64,000 bases of DNA from Gammaproteobacteria bacterium (GCA_024235015.1 JACKNG010000007.1:164501-228500); one strand, 5' to 3'. Positions 31,350-39,565 are shown, counted from the stretch's first letter. The notes: generated from the letters alone by a model not told the origin. Made by a program: numbers and translations.

Positions 31350-32645
31350 GTGGCCAATCAACGCAGCGTGACGATCACTGACAACGCCACCGGCAAGAGC
31401 GTCGAGTGCGCGGTTCTCGAAGGGCAGTACGGTGCCCCCGTCATCGATGTGCGCAAGCTCTACAACGAGCTCGGCATGTTCACTTTCGACATCGGTTACG
31501 GCTCGACGGCGAGCTGTCGCAGCGCCATCACCCACCTCGACGGCGAGCAGGGCGTGCTGCTGCACCGGGGCTACCCCATCGAACAGCTCGCCGAGCATTC
31601 CTCCTTCGTCGAGGTCGCCTACCTGCTGGTGCACGGCGAACTGCCCACCGCGAACGAACTCGCCGAGTGGGAGCACGCGCTCAAGATGCACGGCATGACC
31701 CACGAGCACCTGTCGCGCTTCTATTCCGGCTACCGCTACGACGCCCACCCGATGTCGGTACTGACCGGCGTGGTCGGCGCCGTCGCCTCGTTCTACCACG
31801 CCAATACCGATATCTACAGCAACGACGACCGCCTCGCCACGGCGCGTCGTGTGATCGGCAAGATGCCCGGACTGGTATCGAAGATCTACCGCTACCAGTC
31901 GGGCCTGCCCTTCGTCTACCCGGACAACGCGCGCGGCTACGTCGAGAACTTCATGTACATGATGTACTCGTGGCCGACCGAACCCTACGTCGCCAACCCG
32001 GTCGCGGTGCGCGCGCTGGAACTCCTCATGATCCTGCACGCCGATCACGAGCAGAACGCCAGCACCTCGACGGTGCGCCTGGCCGGCAGTGCCGAGACCA
32101 ACCCGTTCGCCTGCATCGCGGCCGGTATCGCCACCCTGTGGGGCAAGTCCCATGGCGGTGCCAACGAGGCGGTGGTCACCATGCTGGAAGAGATCGGCGA
32201 TGCGAAGAACATCCGCAGGTTCGTCGATCGCGCCAAGGACAAGAACGACAACTTCCGCTTGATGGGCTTCGGCCACCGTGTCTACAAGAACTACGACCCG
32301 CGCGCGAAGATCATTCGCAAGGCCTGCCACGACCTGCTCGAGGACATGAATCTCAACCAGCCGTTGTTCGAGATTGCCATGGAACTCGAACGCATCGCGC
32401 TGGAAGACGACTACTTCATCGAGCGCAAGCTCTATCCCAACGTCGATTTCTACTCCGGCCTGATCTACCAGGCGCTCAACATTCCAACCGCGATGTTCAC
32501 CTGCATGTTCGCGCTGGCGCGCTCGGCCGGCTGGATCGCGCAATGGAACGAGCTCATGAGCGATCCCGATTTCCGCATCGGGCGTCCGCGCCAGCTCTAC
32601 ATCGGCGCCGCCGAGCGCGATTACGTGCCGCTCGCCGAGCGCTGA
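31350..32645 (+). CDS. gltA: Citrate synthase
   Basis: A 431-residue type I (hexameric-type) citrate synthase, close to E. coli's 427. It condenses acetyl-CoA and oxaloacetate. The catalytic regions are intact: ILHADHEQNASTSTVR, GPxHGGANEA-like KSHGGANEAVVTMLEE, FRLMGFGHRVYKNYDPRA and KLYPNVDFYSG. I prefer the GTG at 31350 (VANQRSVTITDN), which aligns with known N-termini and has ggaga 5-6 bases upstream; the ATG at 31344 adds only two residues. It is divergent from sucA and followed by mdh after 54 bp, so it is probably co-expressed with mdh. Confidence 0.96.
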   Translation: MANQRSVTITDNATGKSVECAVLEGQYGAPVIDVRKLYNELGMFTFDIGYGSTASCRSAITHLDGEQGVLLHRGYPIEQLAEHSSFVEVAYLLVHGELPTANELAEWEHALKMHGMTHEHLSRFYSGYRYDAHPMSVLTGVVGAVASFYHANTDIYSNDDRLATARRVIGKMPGLVSKIYRYQSGLPFVYPDNARGYVENFMYMMYSWPTEPYVANPVAVRALELLMILHADHEQNASTSTVRLAGSAETNPFACIAAGIATLWGKSHGGANEAVVTMLEEIGDAKNIRRFVDRAKDKNDNFRLMGFGHRVYKNYDPRAKIIRKACHDLLEDMNLNQPLFEIAMELERIALEDDYFIERKLYPNVDFYSGLIYQALNIPTAMFTCMFALARSAGWIAQWNELMSDPDFRIGRPRQLYIGAAERDYVPLAER

Positions 32646-32699
32646 TCACGCGGCGCCGCCACCCCCACCATCTCAAGACGACCAAGGACCCACATTGTC

Positions 32700-33680
32700 A
32701 TGAAAGCCCCCGTAAGAGTGACCGTGACCGGCGCTGCCGGCCAGATTTCCTACTCCCTGCTGTTCCGCATCGCCGCCGGCGAGATGCTCGGCACCGACCA
32801 GCCGGTGATCCTGCAACTGCTCGAGATCACCCCGGCGATGAAGGCGCTCGAAGGCGTGGTCATGGAGATCGACGATTGCGCGTTCCCGCTCGTCGCCGGC
32901 ATCGAAACCTCGGACGACGCCAACGTCGCGTTCAAGGACGCCAACTACGCGCTGCTGGTCGGGGCGCGGCCGCGTGGCCCGGGCATGGAGCGCAGCGACC
33001 TGCTCGAAGCCAACGGCGGCATCTTCACCGTGCAGGGCAAGGCCATCAACGACAACGCGTCGCGTGACATCAAGGTCATCGTGGTCGGCAACCCGGCCAA
33101 CACCAATGCCTGGACCTGCATGAAGAGCGCGCCCGACATCGACCCGCGGCAGTTCACCGCGATGACGCGCCTCGATCACAACCGCGCCGTCGCCCAACTC
33201 GCGCAACAGACCAACGCCACCGTCACCGACGTCAAGCGCATGACCATCTGGGGCAACCACTCGACCACCCAGTACCCGGACCTCTCGCAGACCACGGTCA
33301 AGGGCAAGGCGGCGCTCGAGCTGGTCGACCGCGCCTGGTACGAGAACGACTACATCCCGAACGTGGCCAAGCGCGGCGCGGCCATCATCGAGGCACGTGG
33401 CGCCTCCAGTGCGGCCTCGGCCGCCAACGCGGCCATCGACCACATGCATGACTGGGCACTGGGTACCGCCGACGGTGACTGGGTCAGCATGGGCATTCCC
33501 AGCGACGGCAGCTATGGCATCGAAGAAGGCCTGATGTATTCCTTCCCGGTGACCTGCAAGAACGGCGTCTATACCATCGTGCAGGACCTGCCGGTGAGCG
33601 AGTTCAGCCGGGCGCGCATGGATGCCACCGCCGCCGAGCTGAAGGAAGAGCAGGCCGCGGTGGCGAAGCTGCTGCGCTGA
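32700..33680 (+). CDS. mdh: Malate dehydrogenase (NAD)
   Basis: A 326-residue malate dehydrogenase of the cytosolic-type subgroup. It oxidises malate to oxaloacetate with NAD+. The nucleotide-binding motif is VTGAAGQISYSLLFRIAAGE, the substrate-binding arginines are in GARPRGPGMERSDLL, the coenzyme-site Asn is in VVGNPANTNAW and the catalytic His is in MTIWGNHSTTQYPD. It follows gltA on the same strand. A strong hairpin with a short T-rich tail follows the gene. Together with gltA and sucAB-lpd it gives a compact set of TCA-cycle genes. Confidence 0.98.
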   Translation: MKAPVRVTVTGAAGQISYSLLFRIAAGEMLGTDQPVILQLLEITPAMKALEGVVMEIDDCAFPLVAGIETSDDANVAFKDANYALLVGARPRGPGMERSDLLEANGGIFTVQGKAINDNASRDIKVIVVGNPANTNAWTCMKSAPDIDPRQFTAMTRLDHNRAVAQLAQQTNATVTDVKRMTIWGNHSTTQYPDLSQTTVKGKAALELVDRAWYENDYIPNVAKRGAAIIEARGASSAASAANAAIDHMHDWALGTADGDWVSMGIPSDGSYGIEEGLMYSFPVTCKNGVYTIVQDLPVSEFSRARMDATAAELKEEQAAVAKLLR

Positions 33681-33704
33681 GCGTACGCCGGGGTACCGCC
33701 GGTC

Positions 33705-33728
33705 ACGGGGCGCCTGCAGGCGCCCCGT
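33705..33728 (+). terminator. Hairpin terminator after mdh
   Basis: A perfect 24-bp palindrome (half site acggggcgcctg) starts 25 bp after the mdh stop and is followed by tcgttt. This is a good rho-independent terminator candidate. Confidence 0.75.
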
Positions 33729-33823
33729 TCGTTTCCGGGGTGTTGAACGGTCCGTGACCACTTGGCAGAATCCGGGCACTACCATGGTGCATGCTCGGTT
33801 ACCGCGGCCAGGATTGACGGGCA

Positions 33824-34336
33824 ATGATCGACAAACACGGCTTCCGCGCCAACGTCGGCATCATCCTCCTCAATGATGGCGGGCAGGTGTTCTGCGCACG
33901 CCGCTGCGGCATGAGCGCCTGGCAGTTCCCGCAGGGCGGCATCAAGCGCCACGAAACCCCGGAGCGCGCCATGTTCCGCGAATTGCGCGAGGAAATCGGC
34001 CTCGAACCCGACGACGTCGAGGTCCTCGGCGCGACCAAGGGCTGGCTGCGCTACCGCCTGCCCAAGCGCTACATCCGTTACCACCAGCAACCCCTGTGCA
34101 TCGGCCAGAAGCAGATCTGGTTCCTGCTCAAGCTGCTGTCGGCGGACACCAGCGTGCGCCTGGACCTGGCCGACGACCAGGAATTCGACGACTGGCGCTG
34201 GGTCGATTACTGGGAGCCGCTCGGTTTCGTCGTGCCGTTCAAACGCAACGTCTACGAGCGCGCCCTGCACGAGTTCGCCGATTTCGTCGGCGGCATGTGG
34301 GGCATCTCCGCCTACAAGGGCAGCCCGCGCAACTGA
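33824..34336 (+). CDS. rppH: RNA pyrophosphohydrolase
   Basis: A 170-residue Nudix hydrolase that removes pyrophosphate from the 5' end of transcripts and so triggers mRNA decay. The start MIDKHGFRANVGIILLN is nearly invariant in RppH, and the Nudix box is complete (GGIKRHETPERAMFREL then REEIGL). The WQFPQGGI motif before the box is also typical. In gammaproteobacteria rppH often stands near ptsP or lgt; here it stands alone between mdh and a convergent small gene, with a hairpin after its stop. Confidence 0.97.
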   Translation: MIDKHGFRANVGIILLNDGGQVFCARRCGMSAWQFPQGGIKRHETPERAMFRELREEIGLEPDDVEVLGATKGWLRYRLPKRYIRYHQQPLCIGQKQIWFLLKLLSADTSVRLDLADDQEFDDWRWVDYWEPLGFVVPFKRNVYERALHEFADFVGGMWGISAYKGSPRN

Positions 34337-34345
34337 ACCCGGGCA

Positions 34346-34368
34346 GGGCGGCGGCGTCGCGGCCGCCC
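34346..34368. terminator. Hairpin between convergent rppH and a small secreted-protein gene
   Basis: Seven-base arms gggcggc and gccgccc with a 9-nt loop lie between two convergent stop codons. It may serve both. Confidence 0.5.
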
Positions 34369-34370
34369 GG

Positions 34371-34733
34371 TCAGCGGCTCTTGCGGATGGCGAGTTCGGG
34401 CAACAGCTTGCGCGCGGCGCGGTTGCGCACCGTGGATGTGAAACCCTCGGCGAAGTAGTCCGGCATGCCCCAGCCGGTGATGGTCATGCCCAGCTCCTGC
34501 AGCTTGCCGTCGCACTCGCCCATCGCGATGTCGGCGATGCGACGGATGTCGGGGTCGGAGTCGATGCTCGCCACGGCCCGCTCATAGACGCAGGTGTTGT
34601 AGCCGTTGGCCTGTTTCATCATTTCCAGGCGTTCGTCGTTGGTGAGGTCGCCGGGCGAGCGCTCGGCAGCCGGTTCGGCGTGGGTCGCGGCGGCGAACGC
34701 GCAGGCGAGGACGAGCGGGAGGGTGCGGTGCAT
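34371..34733 (-). CDS. Small secreted hypothetical protein
   Basis: A 120-residue protein with a signal peptide (HRTLPLVLACAFAAATHAEP). The mature part is helical and charged, with two cysteines (YNTCVYER and GECDGKL) that could form a disulfide. The ATG at 34733 has an aggaga ribosome-binding site about 8 bases upstream that overlaps the stop of the upstream gene, so the pair is a two-gene operon. I do not recognise the family. The position next to a cytochrome locus hints at a periplasmic role, but nothing in the sequence defines it. Confidence 0.75.
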   Translation of the reverse strand: MHRTLPLVLACAFAAATHAEPAAERSPGDLTNDERLEMMKQANGYNTCVYERAVASIDSDPDIRRIADIAMGECDGKLQELGMTITGWGMPDYFAEGFTSTVRNRAARKLLPELAIRKSR

Positions 34734-34747
34734 GGGCGATTCTCCTG

Positions 34748-35155
34748 TCATTCGAAGTCGGCGCGCTGGACCTGCCAGTCCTGAACGCGGCCATCGACCT
34801 TGGTACAGCCGAGTTTGACTACGGCACTGCCCGGCGGTGCCACCCCGGTCACCAGGCCCTGCGGGTGATCACCGGCGAAGACACGCAGCAGCCGGTAGGC
34901 GACGGCGCGCTCCGGGTGGGTGTTGCGCAGCACGCGCAGCTTGCCGCCCTCGCTCAGGATCTGGCAACGGCCGTCGACGACCGATTCCAGCTCGAGGTAG
35001 TCGCCGGCGGGCACCACGGCAGTGCCGTCGGCGGCGCTGGTGGCCGTCCCGCACAGGGCGAACAACGCCACCAGGCAGGCCAGGGCGGCCCCGCGCACGC
35101 CATCACCCGAATACCGCGAGGTGCGAGCGGAACTTTGACAAGGGCTGTATGTCAT
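34748..35155 (-). CDS. Secreted hypothetical protein
   Basis: A 135-residue protein with a probable signal peptide after a 24-residue polar leader (GAALACLVALFALCGTATSA). The mature sequence is beta-rich (GTAVVPAGDYLELESVVDGR) and has two cysteines (DGRCQIL and KLGCTKV). The start at 35155 is chosen because the frame upstream reads through the intergenic region; the ribosome-binding site is weak. It is the first gene of a pair with the protein encoded just downstream (start 34733). No recognisable function. Confidence 0.65.
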   Translation of the reverse strand: MTYSPCQSSARTSRYSGDGVRGAALACLVALFALCGTATSAADGTAVVPAGDYLELESVVDGRCQILSEGGKLRVLRNTHPERAVAYRLLRVFAGDHPQGLVTGVAPPGSAVVKLGCTKVDGRVQDWQVQRADFE

Positions 35156-35496
35156 CGCGCTTTCCCGTTGATTTCGTGCGCAATTCGGGTTACCCACAAA
35201 AACTGTGGATAACTTTGTTGGCGAATTGCGGAAAGGACCCCGATCGGGCCTTGGCGCAGGCGGATTCCTTAGATTGGACAAGTTTTGACCAGCGAACTTA
35301 AGAATATCCAAATCAATGAGTTAACAGCTGCGCCCGGGTTTCCGGAGGGATTGCCTCGTGTGCAGCGCGGCAGAGTTAACAATCCCGAAACATTGTGCAT
35401 AAAGCGCGCCCGCGGGCCTTGATTTTGGGCGAAAAGACTGATCCTGGCCAGGCCGGCAGCGCCCCTCGACGCCAGGCCCATGCGCTTCGCGAGCGC
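35156..35496. other. Gene-free, relatively AT-rich stretch with DnaA-box-like 9-mers
   Basis: About 341 bp hold no plausible gene. The stretch is AT-rich for this genome. It contains ttacccaca (35190-35198) facing tgtggataa (35204-35212), the latter an exact DnaA box on the minus strand, and a third minus-strand match, tgtgcataa (35394-35402), to TTATNCACA. It also contains cttaagaa at 35297-35304. It must carry the promoter of the minus-strand gene that starts at 35155. Confidence 0.5.
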
Positions 35497-36642
35497 TCAG
35501 TGTACGACTTTGCGCTCGATGCGGATCGCGAGGTTGTCGGCGGCGCTGGTCGCTACGGGCGCGCTCGAACCTTCGAGGTCGCCCGGCTGGGCCAGGGCGC
35601 GGCCGGAGCGCGAGAGGCGTGCGCCCACGATCACCGTCGCGGCGCTGGAGATGCCGTGGCCCGGCTGCATGGCCATGCTGTCGTCGAGAGAGAAGTTCAG
35701 GGGCAGGTCGGCAGCACGGCGGCGCAGCACGGCCAGCGGCATCGCCGGCCCGTCGGCGGCGCGCGCGAACACGAACAAGGTGTCGTCCGGCTGCACTGCG
35801 TCGGCCAGTTCGGCGGCGAGTTCGACGCGTCCGCTGACGACCACGGCGGGCGCGGCGCCGTCGCCGAGATCGCGCAGGTTGGCGCGAATCACCTCGGCGT
35901 CGGGCGAATCGGCCGGCAGCACGCCGAGCAGCCGGCGCCACAGGCTGCGGGCGCGTTCGCGGTCGCCGCCGTGCAGGGCCGCCGTGCCGGCCAGCCACAG
36001 CGCCTTGGGGTGGTCGGGGGCGCGCGTCAGGGCGTCGTCCAGCCAGGCCAGGGCCTGTGGGTCGAACTGCTTGTCCATGGCCGCCGCGCGGGCGTCGGCG
36101 GCGTCGGCGAGCAGGTCGGGATCGGTCGGGGCGAGGGTCAGGGCGCTGGCGTAGGCCGCGGCAGCCGCCGCGTAGCCCTGTGCGGCGGCGCGGGCCCGCG
36201 CCTCGCGCCGCCAGCCGGCGACGTCGCTGGGGCGGGCCTGGTCGTCGCTGGCCGCCGTCGCATGCGCGGATGCGCTGGTGGCCGAGGCGGTGGATGTGCC
36301 GTTCTCGCCGGCCACGGCCGCTGCCCCGCGCGCGGCGGCCTCGGCGGCCGCGGCCTGCGTCGGGCGGCCGAGTTCGCGATAAGTGCGGGCGAGCAGGCGC
36401 CAGCCGGCGGCATCGCCGGGTGTGCTGGCGAGACGCGCGGCGAGGCGGGCGGCGGCCTGGTCGAGCGGCGCGGCGTCGGCGTGGGCCGTGGGCGGGGCCG
36501 CTGACGGGGGAGCCGCCACCGCCAGGTGATCGTCACCGGGCATGCCGCGGTCGCCGTAGTAGCCCAGGGCCACCGCGAGCGGTACCGCCAGCGCCACGGC
36601 CAGCAGCACGGGGCGCCATCGTGGGCCCGAGCTATTCGGCAT
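35497..36642 (-). CDS. CcmI-like TPR protein (cytochrome c maturation)
   Basis: A 381-residue membrane-anchored protein. One N-terminal helix (VLLAVALAVPLAVALGYYGD) is followed by TPR-like helical repeats, including DAAGWRLLARTYRELGRPTQ and DPDLLADAADARAAAMDKQF. The C-terminal domain (VVVSGRVELAAELADAVQPD, then TLFVFARAADGPAMPLAVLR) is the periplasmic domain typical of CcmI/CycH, which presents apocytochrome c to the heme lyase. No other ccm gene adjoins it, which is unusual. Its start overlaps the end of the OmpR-type regulator gene by 11 bp, so the two are coupled. It probably helps maturation of the nearby multiheme cytochromes; this is inference from context. Confidence 0.8.
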   Translation of the reverse strand: MPNSSGPRWRPVLLAVALAVPLAVALGYYGDRGMPGDDHLAVAAPPSAAPPTAHADAAPLDQAAARLAARLASTPGDAAGWRLLARTYRELGRPTQAAAAEAAARGAAAVAGENGTSTASATSASAHATAASDDQARPSDVAGWRREARARAAAQGYAAAAAAYASALTLAPTDPDLLADAADARAAAMDKQFDPQALAWLDDALTRAPDHPKALWLAGTAALHGGDRERARSLWRRLLGVLPADSPDAEVIRANLRDLGDGAAPAVVVSGRVELAAELADAVQPDDTLFVFARAADGPAMPLAVLRRRAADLPLNFSLDDSMAMQPGHGISSAATVIVGARLSRSGRALAQPGDLEGSSAPVATSAADNLAIRIERKVVH

Positions 36643-37291
36643 CGATCATGTAGCCCACGCCGCGCACCGTGCGGATGAACTCCTTGCCCAACGCCTGGCG
36701 CAGGCCGTGGATGTAGACCTGGACGGTGTTGCTCTCGATGTCCTGCTCCCAGGAATACAACTTCTGCTCGATCAGCCGTCGCGGCAGCGCCCGCCCGCGG
36801 TTGTGCATGAGGATGCGCAGCAGTGCGAACTGGCGCTTCGACAGCGTTACCGGCTGCCCGCTCTTGGTGACGCGATGCGATGCCGGGTCGAGCAGGACGT
36901 CTCCATGACGCAGCGTGGCGCCGTCCGTCGCCGCCCGGCGGCGCAGGAGCAGGCGCACGCGGGCGCAGAACTCGTCGGTATCGAAGGGGCGGGCGAGGCA
37001 TTCGTCCGCCCCGTGGTCGAGCCAGCGGGTGCGCGCACTGGCGGCGGTGGAATGCAGGCTGAGCATCACCGGCACATCGCCATGATGGGCGCGCACGCCG
37101 ACCAGCAGGTCGTTGTCCGCCGTGCCGTCGGTGTCGACTTCGAGTACCACCAGGTCATAGCGTTCGACGCCGAAGAACGCTTCGCCGGCAGCCGGGCCGC
37201 GAATCCAGTCGACGACGTAGTGATCCTGACCGAGCCGCTCGATGAGGGTGCCGGCGAGGCGTGGATCGTGCTCTTGCAGCAGGATGCGCAT
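36632..37291 (-). CDS. OmpR-type regulator with degenerate receiver
   Basis: A 219-residue two-domain protein: an N-terminal receiver fold and a C-terminal winged helix (VTLSKRQFALLRILMHNRGR ... NTVQVYIHGLRQALG ... IRTVRGVGYMIDAE). The DNA-binding part is intact. The receiver is altered at its key positions: the phospho-acceptor Asp is Glu51 (LVVLEVDTDG), the switch Lys is Arg101 (CLARPFD) and one of the acidic-pocket residues is His8 (QEHDP). It probably works without Asp phosphorylation. No histidine kinase gene adjoins it. It is co-encoded with the CcmI-like protein, and a perfect CRP-type site lies upstream, so it may control cytochrome expression. Confidence 0.9.
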   Translation of the reverse strand: MRILLQEHDPRLAGTLIERLGQDHYVVDWIRGPAAGEAFFGVERYDLVVLEVDTDGTADNDLLVGVRAHHGDVPVMLSLHSTAASARTRWLDHGADECLARPFDTDEFCARVRLLLRRRAATDGATLRHGDVLLDPASHRVTKSGQPVTLSKRQFALLRILMHNRGRALPRRLIEQKLYSWEQDIESNTVQVYIHGLRQALGKEFIRTVRGVGYMIDAE

Positions 37292-37386
37292 GTGCGGAGA
37301 TTCCCAGGGGTGGCCGCCCGCGGCCGTGATATTCGTTTCCGTTGCTACAAAAACGAACGAACTCCCGATCCGGTTCCATGACGCGA

Positions 37387-37402
37387 TGTGAATCGATTCA
37401 CA
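37387..37402. promoter_or_regulatory. Perfect CRP/FNR-family palindrome (TGTGA-N6-TCACA)
   Basis: The 16-bp sequence tgtgaatcgattcaca is a perfect palindrome and matches the CRP consensus exactly. It lies between two divergent genes, 96 bp from the OmpR-type regulator start and 38 bp from the start of the small periplasmic protein at 37441, so it could control either. The regulator is inferred; another CRP/FNR family member is possible. Confidence 0.65.
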
Positions 37403-37440
37403 GTTCAGGTTGTCCGCACCCGCGGCCGCTAACCCCGGGC

Positions 37441-37848
37441 ATGAGTACTTCCCCGTCGCCCATGCTGCCCGTGTGCAGGCCGCTGCTGGGCCTGTGCCTC
37501 GGCTTGCTGTGCAGCCCGGTCGCCAGCGCCACCGACCCGGCGCCCGTGCCCGGCGTGGACTGGTCCTGCAGCGGCGGCGCGCTGCCACCCCACGTGGTGC
37601 GCTGTACCTCGCGTGGCCGCCGCGCGGCGGCACCGTCGGCCCGGCCCGGTGCGCCGGCGATGATCGCCGTGGCTGCGCGCGCCGATTTCGACCCCGCTGC
37701 CCCGGGCGCCTGGGAAATCCCGTTGTTCGCACCGCCCGCCGACCCGCAGGCCGTGCGCTATCTGCTCGAGCGTGTCCTGTGCGGCGATACTCGAGCGTGC
37801 CGGGTCGAACTCGAGCCGCCCGCGACGCGCCTGACGGCGCTGCCCTGA
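37441..37848 (+). CDS. Small periplasmic hypothetical protein
   Basis: A 135-residue protein with a signal peptide (VCRPLLGLCLGLLCSPVASA). The mature part has four cysteines (WSCSGG, RCTSRG, VLCGDTRACR), probably two disulfides, and Pro/Ala-rich stretches. The ATG at 37441 follows the CRP-type palindrome by 38 bp. Its stop codon lies inside a hairpin shared with the convergent 12-heme cytochrome gene. I do not recognise the family; its place inside the cytochrome locus suggests a periplasmic role there. Confidence 0.65.
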   Translation: MSTSPSPMLPVCRPLLGLCLGLLCSPVASATDPAPVPGVDWSCSGGALPPHVVRCTSRGRRAAAPSARPGAPAMIAVAARADFDPAAPGAWEIPLFAPPADPQAVRYLLERVLCGDTRACRVELEPPATRLTALP

Positions 37849-37864
37849 GCGGCCCCGCTCAGGG
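37843..37864. terminator. Symmetric bidirectional terminator over two stop codons
   Basis: Nine-base arms ccctgagcg and cgctcaggg with a 4-nt loop. The TGA of the plus-strand gene lies in one arm and the TGA of the minus-strand gene lies in the other, so a single palindrome ends both genes. Confidence 0.7.
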
Positions 37865-39565
37865 ATAGGTCCATTGGTTGTGGTTGGCCCCGTGGCAGCT
37901 CAACGTGCAGCGGCCGCGGTTGGTGCCGAGTGATTCGTAGATCATCTGGCCATTGCGCGTCGACACCACGTCGGTGTCGAAGTTGATGAGCTTGCTGTTG
38001 TTGGTCGGGTTGCCCTGGGTCGAGCTCACGCCGTGGGGGTCGTGGCAGACGTTGCACGGGGTACGTTCTTCGCGCACATGACGCTTGTGCACCGCCTCCG
38101 GCGGATTGTTGAGCAACGTGTTGCGATTGTGGCACTTGTAGCACATGGCGTAGACCGCGGCGCTCTCGGGCGTGCGATCGGTGGTGACGTAGCGCCGCTC
38201 GAGCAGGCTGGGGTAGCTCGAACCGTGTGGCCCCGCCGGCCCGGTGCCGCCGGCCCCCGGGCCGCTGTCGTTGTTGTGGCAATCGCCGCAGCCGATCACG
38301 CTGCTGGTGGTCAACGGCGGGATCAGGCTCGGCACGTTGTTGTTCTGCCCTGGTCCCGCGACGGCGTGGTGGGACGGGTTGTTGGGGTCGAACTCCAGGC
38401 GCGTGTTGGTCTGTACGATCTGGCGATTGGTTGGTGGCAGGGGTTGCCCGGGGCTGTCGCCGTGGCAGCGGAAACACACCTCGTACTCGTGCGAGATGGG
38501 CGAGGCGTCGGCGCCGCCGATGGTGATGCCGCGAACCCCGCGCAGGGCGCCGGGCACGCTGCCGTCGACGTCGTTGGCGGCATGCGGATCGTGACAGTCC
38601 ACGCACTCGACGTGACGCGCATCGACGACGTTGTTCTCGGTCGGGTCGTGGACCCCGGTGGTGATAGCGACGGGATGGTTGGAGACCTTGCTGAACTCGG
38701 ACTCCACGTTCTTGCTCGCGACGTTGCCGTCATGGCAGGTGACGCAGTTCAGCTCTTCGCTGGCGTTGTTGAGCAGGCGCTGGTGGCCGCCGGCGTCGTG
38801 CGGCCGGTGACAGTTCTCGCAGGCGTTGCCGGCGACCGTGGTCTGTTCGGTATGTGGCCAGGGATCGAGGCCGCTGCCGTTCCACGTCGCGGGCGAGGAC
38901 TGGTGGGCGGCGCCATTCCAGTCGGCGACGACGTGACAGCTCAGGCACAACGCCGAGGCGGTGTTGGCCATGACCAGGAACATGCCGTAGGTGTCGTCGT
39001 GCGGGTCGTGGCAGCTGGTGCATTGCAGCTCGCCGTTGGCGTCGAGGCGCACGGCGCCCGTCAGCGTCGCGGGCTGGACGAGTTCGCCGTGGGTGCTGGC
39101 CAGCGTCCCGCTGTAGGGAAAGGACACCGGGTGATCGTCGGACAGGTCGGTACCGAGGTAGCCCGGGCCGCTGTTCAACTGGTCGACGCCGCCGGCCATC
39201 GCGATCGGCTGGTCCTCGCTCAACACCATGCCGAGCGCGATGCTGCCGTCGTGGCAGCTCAGGCACAGCAGCGAGGCACCGTCCGGCTGGCCGGGACTGG
39301 CCAGAGCGGTGGTGCTGGAGTAGGGGATGTAGGTGCTCGCCGGCGACTGGCGGTTCCACAGCGGTGCGCTCGGCGAACTGTTGTGCGGCGCATGGCAGAA
39401 CACGCAGGTCTGGGTCTCGCTGGCCGCCTTGAAGCCGCCCGGGCCGCTGACCGAGAGGTTGTGCCGGGTGCTGGCGAGATCGGCGCGGACCGCCGGGCCC
39501 GCGGCGCCGAAGATGAGTGCGAGGATGACCGTGCCAATCACCCGGGATCGTGGCTGACGATTCAC
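37859..39565 (-). CDS. Dodecaheme c-type cytochrome (11 CXXCH + 1 CX3CH)
   Basis: A 568-residue exported multiheme cytochrome with a signal peptide (VIGTVILALIFGAAGPAVRA). I count eleven CXXCH sites (CVFCH, CLSCH, CTSCH, CLSCH, CENCH, CVTCH, CVDCH, CFRCH, CGDCH, CYKCH, CNVCH) and one CTLSCH, a CX3CH site, at the very end. Long Asn/Ser/Gly-rich linkers and doubled CXXCH-type spacing suggest an extended electron-carrying protein. The start is a GTG whose last bases form the stop of the upstream NHL-lipoprotein gene (GTGA). A run of nine G sits just before it. Likely the periplasmic or outer-surface electron carrier that works with the beta-barrel encoded two genes upstream. Confidence 0.92.
   Translation of the reverse strand: MNRQPRSRVIGTVILALIFGAAGPAVRADLASTRHNLSVSGPGGFKAASETQTCVFCHAPHNSSPSAPLWNRQSPASTYIPYSSTTALASPGQPDGASLLCLSCHDGSIALGMVLSEDQPIAMAGGVDQLNSGPGYLGTDLSDDHPVSFPYSGTLASTHGELVQPATLTGAVRLDANGELQCTSCHDPHDDTYGMFLVMANTASALCLSCHVVADWNGAAHQSSPATWNGSGLDPWPHTEQTTVAGNACENCHRPHDAGGHQRLLNNASEELNCVTCHDGNVASKNVESEFSKVSNHPVAITTGVHDPTENNVVDARHVECVDCHDPHAANDVDGSVPGALRGVRGITIGGADASPISHEYEVCFRCHGDSPGQPLPPTNRQIVQTNTRLEFDPNNPSHHAVAGPGQNNNVPSLIPPLTTSSVIGCGDCHNNDSGPGAGGTGPAGPHGSSYPSLLERRYVTTDRTPESAAVYAMCYKCHNRNTLLNNPPEAVHKRHVREERTPCNVCHDPHGVSSTQGNPTNNSKLINFDTDVVSTRNGQMIYESLGTNRGRCTLSCHGANHNQWTYP

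Noticed and set aside
35156..35496. A chromosome replication origin
   Set aside because: Only three DnaA-box-like words, no 13-mer array, and none of dnaA, dnaN, mnmG or parAB nearby.
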